A stretch of DNA of 5,888 nt from positions 2,082-7,969 of the forward strand of contig DQCI01000312.1 of NCBI GenBank assembly GCA_003545125.1, given 5' to 3'. Below are positions 1-5,790 of this stretch, one piece after another. A program made the position numbers and the translations under genes. Position 1 is the first letter of the stretch. The number at the start of each line of letters is the position of its first letter. The notes beneath the pieces were generated by a model that did no database searches, had not been told where the DNA came from, and was given only the letters and a program-made list of their open reading frames with translations. This DNA is from Paracoccaceae bacterium (GTDB taxonomy: Bacteria > Pseudomonadota > Alphaproteobacteria > Rhodobacterales > Rhodobacteraceae).

Positions 1-140
1 TGGACAGCCCGCAGGTCGCCGCGCTGCTGGACACCGTTGAGGGTTACCGTCGGACCACACGCCGGGTGACAGAGGATGAACCCCTGCATCCGCTCAGTGA
101 GATTCTCTACAACTGGGGCTGGCTGCGCTCGGTGTTCTGA
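1..140 (+). CDS. 3' end of an unrecognised protein (partial)
   Basis: An open frame enters from the left edge (first full codon at 3) and ends at TGA 138-140, leaving 45 C-terminal residues. It reads as real coding sequence: about three quarters of codons end in G or C, and the composition is that of a soluble protein, with an RRTTRR basic patch, an acidic TEDE stretch and an aromatic tail ending in YNWGWLRSVF. I do not recognise the family and assign no function. A terminator-like hairpin starts four bases after the stop, so this gene probably ends its own transcription unit rather than belonging to the deacetylase cluster 268 bases downstream. The start and most of the protein lie outside the window. 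Confidence 0.7.
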   Translation, partial: DSPQVAALLDTVEGYRRTTRRVTEDEPLHPLSEILYNWGWLRSVF

Positions 141-143
141 CGG

Positions 144-167
144 CGCTGCCCCGCTGGGCGGCGTTTT
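144..167 (+). terminator. Probable intrinsic terminator after the left-edge gene
   Basis: CGCTGCC (144-150) pairs with GGCGGCG (157-163) across a 6-base loop, giving 7 pairs including one T-G wobble, and is followed at once by TTTT (164-167). It begins four bases after the stop codon at 138-140. The U-tract is short, so termination strength is uncertain. Confidence 0.5.
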
Positions 168-353
168 GGCGTTATAGAGACGTGACCGGCTGCGGCTGGG
201 GGGACGTGGTGCATTCGGGCGCGGGGGTTTTCGCCGTCGATGAGCTGGCGCAAGGACTTTCGCTGCGGGCGTGAGGCGGTCAATGCGGGGAACCGCGGTG
301 CGCGCGGGCGCAGGCCCGCCCCAAATGACGGCCCTCCGCCCGCGTCAAATCCG

Positions 354-378
354 GCCAAATGCCTGTCGCCATCTTGGC
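354..378 (+). promoter_or_regulatory. Hairpin in the leader of the deacetylase gene
   Basis: GCCAAATG (354-361) pairs with CAT-C-TTGGC (370-378), giving 8 pairs with one bulged C and an 8-base loop. It ends about 10 bases before the GAAAGGA ribosome-binding site (389-395). There is no U-tract, so it is not a terminator. In mRNA it could affect ribosome access, and as DNA it could be an operator. Hairpins of this size also arise by chance in GC-rich DNA. Confidence 0.2.
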
Positions 379-388
379 ACCGGCGCGC

Positions 389-395
389 GAAAGGA
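389..395 (+). promoter_or_regulatory. Ribosome-binding site of the deacetylase gene
   Basis: GAAAGGA lies 13 bases before the ATG at 409. The spacing is somewhat long, but it is the only Shine-Dalgarno-like run near that start, and it supports 409 over the upstream in-frame ATG at 271. Confidence 0.45.
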
Positions 396-408
396 TCATG
401 GTCCCCAC

Positions 409-1344
409 ATGACAACGGCGTACTACACCCACCCCGACGGCTACACTCACGTTAACCCGCCCGGGCACCCCGAACAGGTTGCCCGGCTCAAGGCGATAGA
501 GGCGGCATTGTCGGCCCCCGGCTTTGCGGCGCTCGACCGACGCGCGGCGCCGCTCGGGCAGATCGAGGCGATCCGCCGTGCCCATCCGCAGGTCTATGTC
601 GACTCGATCCGCGACAACATTCCCGACGAGGGGTGGGTGCAGGTCGATCCTGATACCGCGCTCAGCCCAGGGTCGTGGAACGCAGGCCTGCGGGCGGTGG
701 GCGGGGTCACCTCGGCGATCGACGCGGTGCTCGACGGCGAGGTGGCGAACGCCTTCGTCGGTATGCGCCCGCCGGGGCACCATGCCAAACGCGCGCAGGC
801 CATGGGGTTTTGTCTGTTCGCCAATGCCGCCATCGGCGCGCTGCATGCGCTGGAGGTGCACGGGCTCGACCGGGTCGCGATCCTCGATTTTGACGTCCAC
901 CACGGCAACGGCACCCAGGACGTGCTGTGGAACGAGAGCCGGATCCACTTCGCGTCGACCCACCAGATGCCGCTCTTTCCCGGCACCGGGGCGGCGCATG
1001 AACGCGGCGCCTATCTCCAGGTGAAGAACGTGCCGCTTCGTGAAGGAACAGGCGGGCCCGAGATGCAGGACGCCTGGGACGGCCAGATCTTCCCCTGGCT
1101 TGCCGAGTGGAAACCGGAGCTCATCATCGTCTCGGCCGGGTTCGACGCCCACCAACGCGACCCGCTCGCCGGGCTGCACTGGACGACGGAGGATTTCGGC
1201 TGGATCACCGACCGGATCTGCGATCTCGCCGCCGATTGCTGCGGGGGCCGGGTGGTCTCGACCCTCGAGGGGGGATATGATCTCGAAGCGCTGGCCGAAA
1301 GTGTCGGTCTGCACGTGGAAGTTCTGATGGAGCGGGGCGCATGA
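409..1344 (+). CDS. Histone deacetylase / acetylpolyamine amidohydrolase family protein
   Basis: A 311-residue zinc-dependent deacetylase of the class II HDAC/AcuC/acetylpolyamine amidohydrolase superfamily, complete as a single cytoplasmic domain with no signal peptide. The active site is intact: the RPPGHHA charge-relay histidines (H124, H125), the DFDVHHGNGT loop with probable zinc ligands D162 and H164, SAGFDAH with the third ligand D246, and LEGGYD with the transition-state tyrosine Y290. The usual CLFNN motif reads CLFAN (135-139), a mild variation. The ATG at 409 is chosen because it follows GAAAGGA (389-395) and gives the family's typical N-terminus (YYTHPD...NPPGHPE). The frame is open back to 271, but that extension is Arg/Pro-rich and unlike the family. 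The substrate is unknown; bacterial members act on acetylated polyamines, acetyl-lysine proteins or acetoin-related targets. The stop overlaps the xseB start (ATGA), so the two are translationally coupled. Confidence 0.93.
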   Translation: MTTAYYTHPDGYTHVNPPGHPEQVARLKAIEAALSAPGFAALDRRAAPLGQIEAIRRAHPQVYVDSIRDNIPDEGWVQVDPDTALSPGSWNAGLRAVGGVTSAIDAVLDGEVANAFVGMRPPGHHAKRAQAMGFCLFANAAIGALHALEVHGLDRVAILDFDVHHGNGTQDVLWNESRIHFASTHQMPLFPGTGAAHERGAYLQVKNVPLREGTGGPEMQDAWDGQIFPWLAEWKPELIIVSAGFDAHQRDPLAGLHWTTEDFGWITDRICDLAADCCGGRVVSTLEGGYDLEALAESVGLHVEVLMERGA

Positions 1345-1595
1345 ACGAAAACAAGGGTGACCGGCCGGTAGAAGAAATGAGCTTCGAGGACGCGATGGCG
1401 GAGCTCGAAGCGGTTGTCGGCCAGCTCGAACGCGGCGAGGTTGCGCTGGACGCTTCGATCGCGCTGTATGAGCGCGGCGCGCAGTTGAAGGCGCGCTGCG
1501 AGGTCAAGCTGCGGGAGGCCGAGGAGAAGGTCGCCCAGATCACGCTCGACGCGAATGGTGCGCCAGCCGGGACGACCCCTGTCGAAGGGCTCTGA
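1341..1595 (+). CDS. xseB: Exodeoxyribonuclease VII small subunit
   Basis: An 84-residue protein matching the exonuclease VII small-subunit family in length and sequence. The hallmark stretch SFEDAMAELE...VGQLERGEVALD...ALYERG occupies roughly residues 14-48, followed by a charged helix (QLKARCEVKLREAEEKV). In the known enzyme several XseB copies bind each XseA catalytic subunit to form a cytoplasmic nuclease that degrades single-stranded DNA from both ends in repair and recombination. XseA is not in this window. The start overlaps the deacetylase stop by four bases (ATGA), and GGAG at 1329-1332 inside the upstream gene is a well-spaced ribosome-binding site. The stop is one base before the ispA ATG. 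Finding xseB next to ispA and dxs is a recurrent arrangement in proteobacteria, including E. coli. Confidence 0.96.
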   Translation: MNENKGDRPVEEMSFEDAMAELEAVVGQLERGEVALDASIALYERGAQLKARCEVKLREAEEKVAQITLDANGAPAGTTPVEGL

Positions 1596-1596
1596 G

Positions 1597-2457
1597 ATGT
1601 TCGCCGAACGCCTGACCGAGACCGCCCGGATTGCCAGGGGTTGCCTTGTCGATGCCTTGCCGGTGTCCGGGCCGATGGCCGCGCCGATGCGCTACGCGGT
1701 GGCCGGCGGCAAGGGATTGCGCGGGTTTCTGGTGCTCGAAGGGGCGGCGATGCTGGGTGTGCCCGACAGCGCCGCGCGGTTTCCGGCGGCGGCCGTCGAG
1801 GCGATCCACGCCTACAGCCTGGTGCATGACGACATGCCGGCGATGGACGACGACGACATGCGGCGCGGGCAGCCGACGGTGCACCGGAAATGGGACGAGG
1901 CGACGGCCATTCTCGTCGGCGACGCGCTGCAATCGGTGGCTTTCGAGCTGGTGACCGAGCCCGAAACCGGGCCGGCGGAGGTGCGCGCGGCGCTCGCGCG
2001 CAGCCTTGCGCAGGCGGCGGGGGCCCGCGGCATGGTGCTGGGCCAGGCGCTCGACATCGCCGCCGAAAGTGCCGCAGCACCCCTCAGCCTCGACGAGATC
2101 ATCGCGCTCCAGGCCGGCAAGACCGGGGCGCTCATTTGCTGGTCCGCCGCTGCCGGCGCGCTGCTTGCGGGCGAAGATCCGGCGCCGCTCACCCGCTACG
2201 GCAAAGCGCTGGGGCTGGCCTTCCAGATCGCCGACGATGTGCTCGATGTCGAGGGCGATGCCAGCACCGTGGGCAAGGCCGTGGGCAAGGACGCCGAGGC
2301 GGGCAAGGCGACCTTTGTCTCCCTGCTCGGGCTCGAACCGGCAAAATCCCGCGCAAGGGAGTTGGCGAAAGAGGCCCAAGATGCGCTCATGCCCTACGGG
2401 GCGCGGGCCGATGTCTTGCGGGAAGCCGCGCGCTTCGTTATTGCCCGAGAAACATAA
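1597..2457 (+). CDS. ispA: Polyprenyl synthetase, farnesyl diphosphate synthase type
   Basis: A 286-residue trans-prenyltransferase that adds isopentenyl diphosphate to DMAPP/GPP to make farnesyl diphosphate, or possibly geranylgeranyl diphosphate. The first aspartate-rich motif with its two-residue insertion is D78-D79-MPAM-D84, followed by [10 protein letters not shown]. The second is F209-Q-I-A-D213-D214-V-L-D217, and GKATF follows at 236-240. The HAYSLVHDD context (71-79) is the same as in E. coli IspA and favours FPP. The normally conserved GGKRxRP loop reads GGKGLRG (37-43), so K39 and R42 are kept but the middle arginine is glycine. The start at 1597 follows GAAGGG (1584-1589) one base after the xseB stop; an in-frame ATG at 1555 would add 14 atypical residues. 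The product is cytoplasmic and acts downstream of Dxs, encoded by the next gene. Chain length cannot be settled from sequence. Confidence 0.93.
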   Translation: MFAERLTETARIARGCLVDALPVSGPMAAPMRYAVAGGKGLRGFLVLEGAAMLGVPDSAARFPAAAVEAIHAYSLVHDDMPAMDDDDMRRGQPTVHRKWDEATAILVGDALQSVAFELVTEPETGPAEVRAALARSLAQAAGARGMVLGQALDIAAESAAAPLSLDEIIALQAGKTGALICWSAAAGALLAGEDPAPLTRYGKALGLAFQIADDVLDVEGDASTVGKAVGKDAEAGKATFVSLLGLEPAKSRARELAKEAQDALMPYGARADVLREAARFVIARET

Positions 2458-2483
2458 AAATAAAGAGCACAGAGTCCCAAGAT

Positions 2484-4412
2484 ATGTCCGAACGCCCCTC
2501 CACCCCGCTCCTAGACCGCATCCAGTCGCCCGCCGACATGAAAGGTCTCTCGGTCGGGGAACTCAGGCAGTTGGCGGATGAGTTGCGGGCGGAGACGATC
2601 AGCGCCGTGTCGGAAACCGGCGGCCATCTCGGGGCCGGCCTTGGCGTGGTCGAGCTGACGGTGGCGCTGCACCACATCTTCGACACACCGCGCGACCGGA
2701 TCATCTGGGACGTGGGCCACCAGGTCTATCCGCACAAGATCCTGACCGGTCGGCGTGACCGGATCCGGACCCTGCGTCAGAAGGCGGGGCTCTCGGGTTT
2801 CACCAAGCGGTCTGAAAGCCCCTACGATCCGTTCGGTGCCGGGCACAGCTCCACCTCGATCAGCGCCGCCACCGGCTTTGCCCTGGCGCGAGAGATGGGC
2901 GGCAGCCCGGAGCCCGCGCTGGGCGACGCGGTGGCGGTGATCGGCGACGGGTCGATGACCGCCGGCATGGCCTGGGAGGCGATGAACCACGCGGGCCACC
3001 TGCACAAGCGCCTGTTCGTCATTCTCAACGACAACGACATGTCGATCGCGCCGCCGGTGGGGGCGCTGTCGAATTACCTGTCGCGGCTTTATAAGGCGGA
3101 ATCCTTCCAGGAGCTCAAGGCGGCCGCCAAGGGGGCCGTGAGCCTGTTGCCGAGCCCGTTCCAGGAAGGCGCGCGCCGGGCGAAGGAAGTGCTGAAGACG
3201 ATGACCGTCGGCGGCACGATTTTCGAGGAGCTGGGGTTTTCCTATGTCGGGCCTCTGGATGGGCACGACATGGAGCATCTCGTCGGGGTGATGCAGCAGG
3301 TGCATGACCGCGCCACCGGGCCGGTGCTGCTGCACGTCATCACCGAGAAGGGCAAGGGCTATGCGCCCGCCGAGAACGCGCGCGACCGCGGTCATGCGAC
3401 CGCCAAGTTCGACGTGGTCACCGGAAAACAGCACAAGTCGCCGTCGAATGCGCCCTCCTATACATCCGTGTTCGGCAAGGCCGTGACCGCGCTTGCCGAG
3501 GCCGACGACAAGGTCTGCGCGATCACCGCGGCGATGCCCGATGGCACCGGCCTCAACATCATGGCCGAGCGGTTTCCGGCGCGTGTGTTCGACGTCGGTA
3601 TCGCCGAGCAGCACGGGGTGACCTTTTGTGCCGGGCTTGCGGCCGGCGGGATGAAGCCGTTCTGCGCGATCTATTCGACCTTCCTGCAACGCGGCTACGA
3701 CCAGGTGGTGCACGATGTCGCCATCCAGCGGCTGCCGGTACGGTTCATGATCGACCGGGCCGGGCTTGTCGGCCAGGACGGGGCGACCCATGCCGGCAGT
3801 TTCGATCTGACCTATCTCGGCAATCTGCCCGGGTTCGTCATCATGGCGCCGGCGGACGAGGCGGAGCTTGCCCATATGGTCGCCACCGCGCATGCGATCG
3901 ACGACGGGCCCTCGGCGGTGCGCTATCCGCGCGGCGAAGGGGTCGGGGTGGATATGCCCGAGACACCGCAGGTGCTCGAGATCGGCAAGGGGCGGATCGT
4001 GCAAGAGGGCGCCCGGGTTGCGCTGCTCACGCTCGGCACCCGGCTGGAACACGCGCGCGATGCCGCCGAGAAGCTCGGCCAGCGCGGGATCATGCCGACG
4101 CTTGCCGATGCGCGGTTCATGAAGCCGCTGGACGAGGATCTTATCCTCGGTCTTGCCCGCAATCACGAGGTGCTGGTGACCGTGGAGGAAGGGGCTGTCG
4201 GCGGGTTCGGCAGTCATGTCGCGCAGTTGCTTGCCGAGAATGGCGTCTTCGATGAGGGGCTCAAGTTCCGCTCGATGATTCTTCCCGACACGTTCATCGA
4301 CCACGCGAGCCCGGCCGATATGTACAAAACAGCGGGCCTGACCGGTGACGACATCGCCGCGAAGGTGCTCGACGCGCTCGGGATTGCCCAGATCGACGCA
4401 AAACGGGCCTAA
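2484..4412 (+). CDS. dxs: 1-deoxy-D-xylulose-5-phosphate synthase
   Basis: A 642-residue thiamine-diphosphate enzyme of normal family length that condenses pyruvate with glyceraldehyde 3-phosphate to DXP, the first step of the MEP isoprenoid pathway and a precursor source for thiamine and pyridoxal phosphate. Visible features are H48 (GGHLG), the DVGHQ motif (H79), the [11 protein letters not shown] loop (H121), the thiamine motif GDGSMTAG (154-161) continuing to NDNDMSI with Mg ligands D155, N184 and M186, the catalytic glutamate E375 in [19 protein letters not shown] (397-407), and [10 protein letters not shown]...H436, followed by the C-terminal transketolase domain (about 500-630). All key residues are present. 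The start at 2484 gives the usual N-terminus ([17 protein letters not shown]). Its ribosome-binding site is weak (AGAG at 2471-2474), and an A-rich 26-base spacer separates it from ispA. The frame is open upstream into ispA, but that part is an out-of-frame shadow. Confidence 0.97.
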   Translation: MSERPSTPLLDRIQSPADMKGLSVGELRQLADELRAETISAVSETGGHLGAGLGVVELTVALHHIFDTPRDRIIWDVGHQVYPHKILTGRRDRIRTLRQKAGLSGFTKRSESPYDPFGAGHSSTSISAATGFALAREMGGSPEPALGDAVAVIGDGSMTAGMAWEAMNHAGHLHKRLFVILNDNDMSIAPPVGALSNYLSRLYKAESFQELKAAAKGAVSLLPSPFQEGARRAKEVLKTMTVGGTIFEELGFSYVGPLDGHDMEHLVGVMQQVHDRATGPVLLHVITEKGKGYAPAENARDRGHATAKFDVVTGKQHKSPSNAPSYTSVFGKAVTALAEADDKVCAITAAMPDGTGLNIMAERFPARVFDVGIAEQHGVTFCAGLAAGGMKPFCAIYSTFLQRGYDQVVHDVAIQRLPVRFMIDRAGLVGQDGATHAGSFDLTYLGNLPGFVIMAPADEAELAHMVATAHAIDDGPSAVRYPRGEGVGVDMPETPQVLEIGKGRIVQEGARVALLTLGTRLEHARDAAEKLGQRGIMPTLADARFMKPLDEDLILGLARNHEVLVTVEEGAVGGFGSHVAQLLAENGVFDEGLKFRSMILPDTFIDHASPADMYKTAGLTGDDIAAKVLDALGIAQIDAKRA

Positions 4413-4436
4413 TTGCGGCCAAAATGCACCGGAAAT

Positions 4437-4465
4437 GCAACAGTTTGCCCGCGATTGTGGATAAT
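4437..4465 (+). promoter_or_regulatory. Possible sigma-70 promoter for the small secreted-protein gene
   Basis: GATAAT (4460-4465) matches five of six bases of the -10 consensus. Seventeen bases upstream, GCAACA (4437-4442) is a weak -35 match that keeps the ACA half. Transcription would start near 4472, giving a leader of about 75 bases to the ATG at 4546. The proposed -10 shares bases with a DnaA box, so DnaA binding would compete with RNA polymerase. Confidence 0.3.
4456..4464 (-). promoter_or_regulatory. Perfect consensus DnaA box
   Basis: TGTGGATAA on the plus strand is the exact complement of the consensus DnaA box TTATCCACA. It lies in the 133-base gap between dxs and the small gene at 4546 and overlaps the GATAAT candidate -10 element. 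No second box is visible nearby, which argues against an origin and for a single regulatory or chance site. A GAATC motif (GANTC, the CcrM methylation site of alphaproteobacteria) lies at 4496-4500. Confidence 0.45.
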
Positions 4466-4545
4466 TGCCTGTGGCTTGCTGGACAGCTCAATACGGAATC
4501 GGGATATTCGCGGCAATGAGCCTGCGCAACCTGGAGTAACGCAAA

Positions 4546-4734
4546 ATGAAGAAACTTATCCTCGGTGCCGCCTTCGCGCTCGTGGCCACGTCCGCGGTCG
4601 CGGGGTCTGTCGCTCCGCCGATCATCGAACCTACCGTGATCGTCGAACAGGCGGCCACCTCTTCGGTGAACCACCACATCCTGCCGCCGGTGCTTTTCCT
4701 GATTACCGTCGCCTCGGCGGCGTGGCTGCTGTAA
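4546..4734 (+). CDS. Small secreted or membrane-anchored protein, unknown function
   Basis: A 62-residue protein with a clear N-terminal signal peptide: MKKL, a hydrophobic core (about residues 5-17), and an AVA-G cleavage site after A19. The predicted mature part is only about 43 residues. It has a Pro/Glu-containing stretch (PPIIEPTVIVEQ), a short polar part (SSVNHH) and a C-terminal hydrophobic segment (about 45-62, LPPVLFLITVASAAWLL) long enough for one membrane span, with its end at the very C-terminus. It has no cysteine, so it is not a lipoprotein. GGAG (4533-4536) lies nine bases before the ATG. Small proteins of this architecture are common in Rhodobacterales and mostly unnamed; I recognise no function. 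The gene probably stands alone, with its own candidate promoter upstream and a strong terminator downstream. Confidence 0.8.
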   Translation: MKKLILGAAFALVATSAVAGSVAPPIIEPTVIVEQAATSSVNHHILPPVLFLITVASAAWLL

Positions 4735-4762
4735 GCAACGCCACAAAATTTGGGTAACGGTC

Positions 4763-4796
4763 GAATAGGGCGCCTGCGGGTGCCCTATTCACTTTT
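4763..4796 (+). terminator. Strong intrinsic terminator between convergent genes
   Basis: GAATAGGGC (4763-4771) pairs perfectly with GCCCTATTC (4782-4790). The stem extends inward by one G-T wobble and two G-C pairs to a TGCG tetraloop, giving 12 pairs in all. AC then TTTT (4793-4796) follows on the plus strand, so it terminates the small gene ending at 4734. The minus-strand gene's stop codon (TAG, 4785-4787) lies within the stem. On the minus strand there is no immediate U-tract, only TTTT about a dozen bases on, so it may work less well in that direction. Confidence 0.85.
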
Positions 4797-5657
4797 GGCC
4801 TCCACCTCCAGCAAGGCCGCGAGCCCTTCGCGGTAGGTGGGATAGAGCAGTTCGATACCGAGCTCGTGTTTGATCCGGTCATTGCGGACCCGCTTCGACT
4901 CGGCGTAGAAGCTGCGCGCCATCGGCGTCATCTCGGCCGTCGCGTAATCCTCCTCGGGCGGCAGATCGACGCCGAGAAGCCCGGCCGCGTGGGCCAGAAC
5001 CTGTTCCGGCGGCGCTGCCTCGTTGTCGCAGACATTGTAGATCGCCCCGGGGTTGGGATGGTCGGTGCTGGCCATCAACACGCGCGCGATGTCGTCGACA
5101 TGGATGCGGCTGAAGACCTGACCGGGCTTGACGATGCGCCGCGCGGTGCCGGCCCTGACCTTGGCGAAGGGGCCGCGCCCGGGCCCGTAGATCCCGGCCA
5201 AGCGGAAGATGTGCAGGGGCAGGGCGGCAAGTTCCGCCAGCGATTGCCATTGCGCCTCCGCCTTGACCCGCTGGTGGCCGCGCTTCGTCGACGGCGTGAG
5301 CGGTGTCGTCTCATCGACCCAGCCGCCCTGGTGGTCGCCGTAGACGCCCGTGGTGGACAGGTACCCCACCCATTCGATCCCATCGGCATAGCGCGCGATC
5401 TCGCCCGCCAGTTCGGCCAGCACAGGATCGCCGTGGTCGTCCGGCGCGGCGGAAACCAGGATATGCGTGGCCTGGGCGAGGGCGAGGGACATGTCGCTGC
5501 CGGGCCAGATCACCGGCACCACGCCTTCCTTGCGCAGCAGCTCCGCCTTTTGCGGCACGCGGGTGGTGCCGAACACCCGCCAGCCGCGCTCGCGCACGAG
5601 GTGGGAAAAGGCGCGGGCGGAATAGCCGTGGCCGAAGGAGAGGAGCGTGGGGATCAT
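4785..5657 (-). CDS. Atypical SDR family NAD(P)-dependent epimerase/dehydratase-like protein
   Basis: A 290-residue Rossmann-fold protein of the extended/atypical short-chain dehydrogenase group, resembling E. coli YeeZ-type proteins. The N-terminus LLSFGHGYSARAF (5-17) is the shortened dinucleotide-binding loop, and GTTR (30-33) at the end of the second strand suggests NADP(H). Further family markers are YLSTTGVYGDHQGGWVDE (99-116), FRLAGIYGPGRGP (151-163) and the SRIHVDDIARVL helix (183-194). The catalytic YxxxK of true SDR enzymes is not seen: the matching place reads RGHQR (126-130). Substrate and reaction are unknown. The start at 5657 is preferred because AGGAAG precedes it and homologous proteins begin just before the Rossmann strand. 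In-frame ATGs at 5702, 5726 and 5756 would run into the inverted-repeat element. It is convergent with the small gene. Confidence 0.88.
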   Translation of the reverse strand: MIPTLLSFGHGYSARAFSHLVRERGWRVFGTTRVPQKAELLRKEGVVPVIWPGSDMSLALAQATHILVSAAPDDHGDPVLAELAGEIARYADGIEWVGYLSTTGVYGDHQGGWVDETTPLTPSTKRGHQRVKAEAQWQSLAELAALPLHIFRLAGIYGPGRGPFAKVRAGTARRIVKPGQVFSRIHVDDIARVLMASTDHPNPGAIYNVCDNEAAPPEQVLAHAAGLLGVDLPPEEDYATAEMTPMARSFYAESKRVRNDRIKHELGIELLYPTYREGLAALLEVEAKSE

Positions 5658-5666
5658 GCCGGTCTG

Positions 5667-5674
5667 TTCTTCCT
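5667..5674 (-). promoter_or_regulatory. Ribosome-binding site deciding the SDR start
   Basis: On the minus strand AGGAAGAA lies upstream of the ATG at 5657, with 11 bases between AGGAAG and the start. The in-frame ATG at 5702 has no purine-rich run before it. The first two bases of the site (5674-5673) are shared with the left arm of the inverted repeat, so a folded leader could partly hide it. Confidence 0.5.
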
Positions 5675-5790
5675 GTAGCGTTTCGAGATCAATACGGGAC
5701 ATATGGTGATTTCGGAATGCCCACATCACCGATAGGTTTCGACCGTTTCCCGACAAACCGGTGCTTGAAGTTGATCGCGAAACGCTTCAG
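5673..5790. repeat. 118-base element bounded by 20-base inverted repeats
   Basis: The plus-strand segment 5673-5692 (CTGTAGCGTTTCGAGATCAA) is the reverse complement of 5771-5790 at 18 of 20 positions; the central 16 bases (5677-5692 against 5771-5786) have one mismatch. The ends are CTG and CAG. Two smaller inverted repeats lie inside: GGTGAT/ATCACC (5705-5710 with 5725-5730) and ACCGTTT/AAACCGGT (5742-5748 with 5755-5762, one bulge, 6-base loop). Together they could fold as a three-way junction in DNA or RNA. It may be a small palindromic intergenic repeat, a MITE-like remnant, or a structured SDR leader. I see no clear target-site duplication and no transposase. Confidence 0.75.

Larger units (their letters stand above)
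141..408. other. Intergenic gap before the deacetylase-xseB-ispA-dxs cluster
   Basis: This 268-base gap must contain the main promoter of the downstream cluster unless transcription reads through the hairpin at 144-167. I find no convincing sigma-70 pair. TATAGA at 173-178 resembles a -10 element but has no -35 partner, and TTGGCA at 374-379 resembles a -35 but has no -10 at 16-18 bases. Two small hairpins are visible: GCGGGC/GCCCGC (304-319, loop GCAG) and one at 354-378 listed separately. The frames open across the gap read as noise and I call no gene in it. Confidence 0.5.

Noticed and set aside
271..408. N-terminal extension of the deacetylase to the in-frame ATG at 271
   Set aside because: The added 46 residues are Arg/Pro-rich and unlike the family, and the ATG at 409 has a ribosome-binding site and gives the expected N-terminus.
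398..412. Four-codon leader ORF (MVPT) whose TGA overlaps the deacetylase ATG
   Set aside because: The AAGGA run is only two bases from its ATG, too close to drive initiation, and so short an ORF is expected by chance.
280..1314. 344-codon minus-strand open frame opposite the deacetylase
   Set aside because: The deacetylase shows every catalytic motif; the antisense frame has no recognisable domain and is a GC-driven shadow.
1555..1596. Earlier ispA start at 1555 inside xseB
   Set aside because: It would add 14 residues not typical of the family. The ATG at 1597 has GAAGGG seven bases upstream and follows the xseB stop by one base.
2269..2310. Triplicated GGGCAAGG-like repeat in ispA
   Set aside because: It encodes the conserved VGK..GKD...GKATF region of prenyl synthases, so it is explained by protein sequence rather than a DNA repeat.
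2511..4304. 597-codon minus-strand open frame opposite dxs
   Set aside because: It lies fully antisense to a complete, motif-rich dxs, and its His/Arg/Pro-heavy translation is typical of high-GC shadow frames.
4406..4421. GGCC...GGCC hairpin at the end of dxs as a terminator
   Set aside because: The stem is only four pairs and is followed by A residues, not a U-tract, on the coding strand.
4413..4545. Replication origin suggested by the DnaA box
   Set aside because: Only one perfect box is visible, with no box cluster, AT-rich unwinding region or origin-linked genes.
4294..4746. Minus-strand open frame across the dxs 3' end and the small gene
   Set aside because: It is Arg-rich without motifs, overlaps dxs, and competes with a small gene that has a clear ribosome-binding site and signal peptide.
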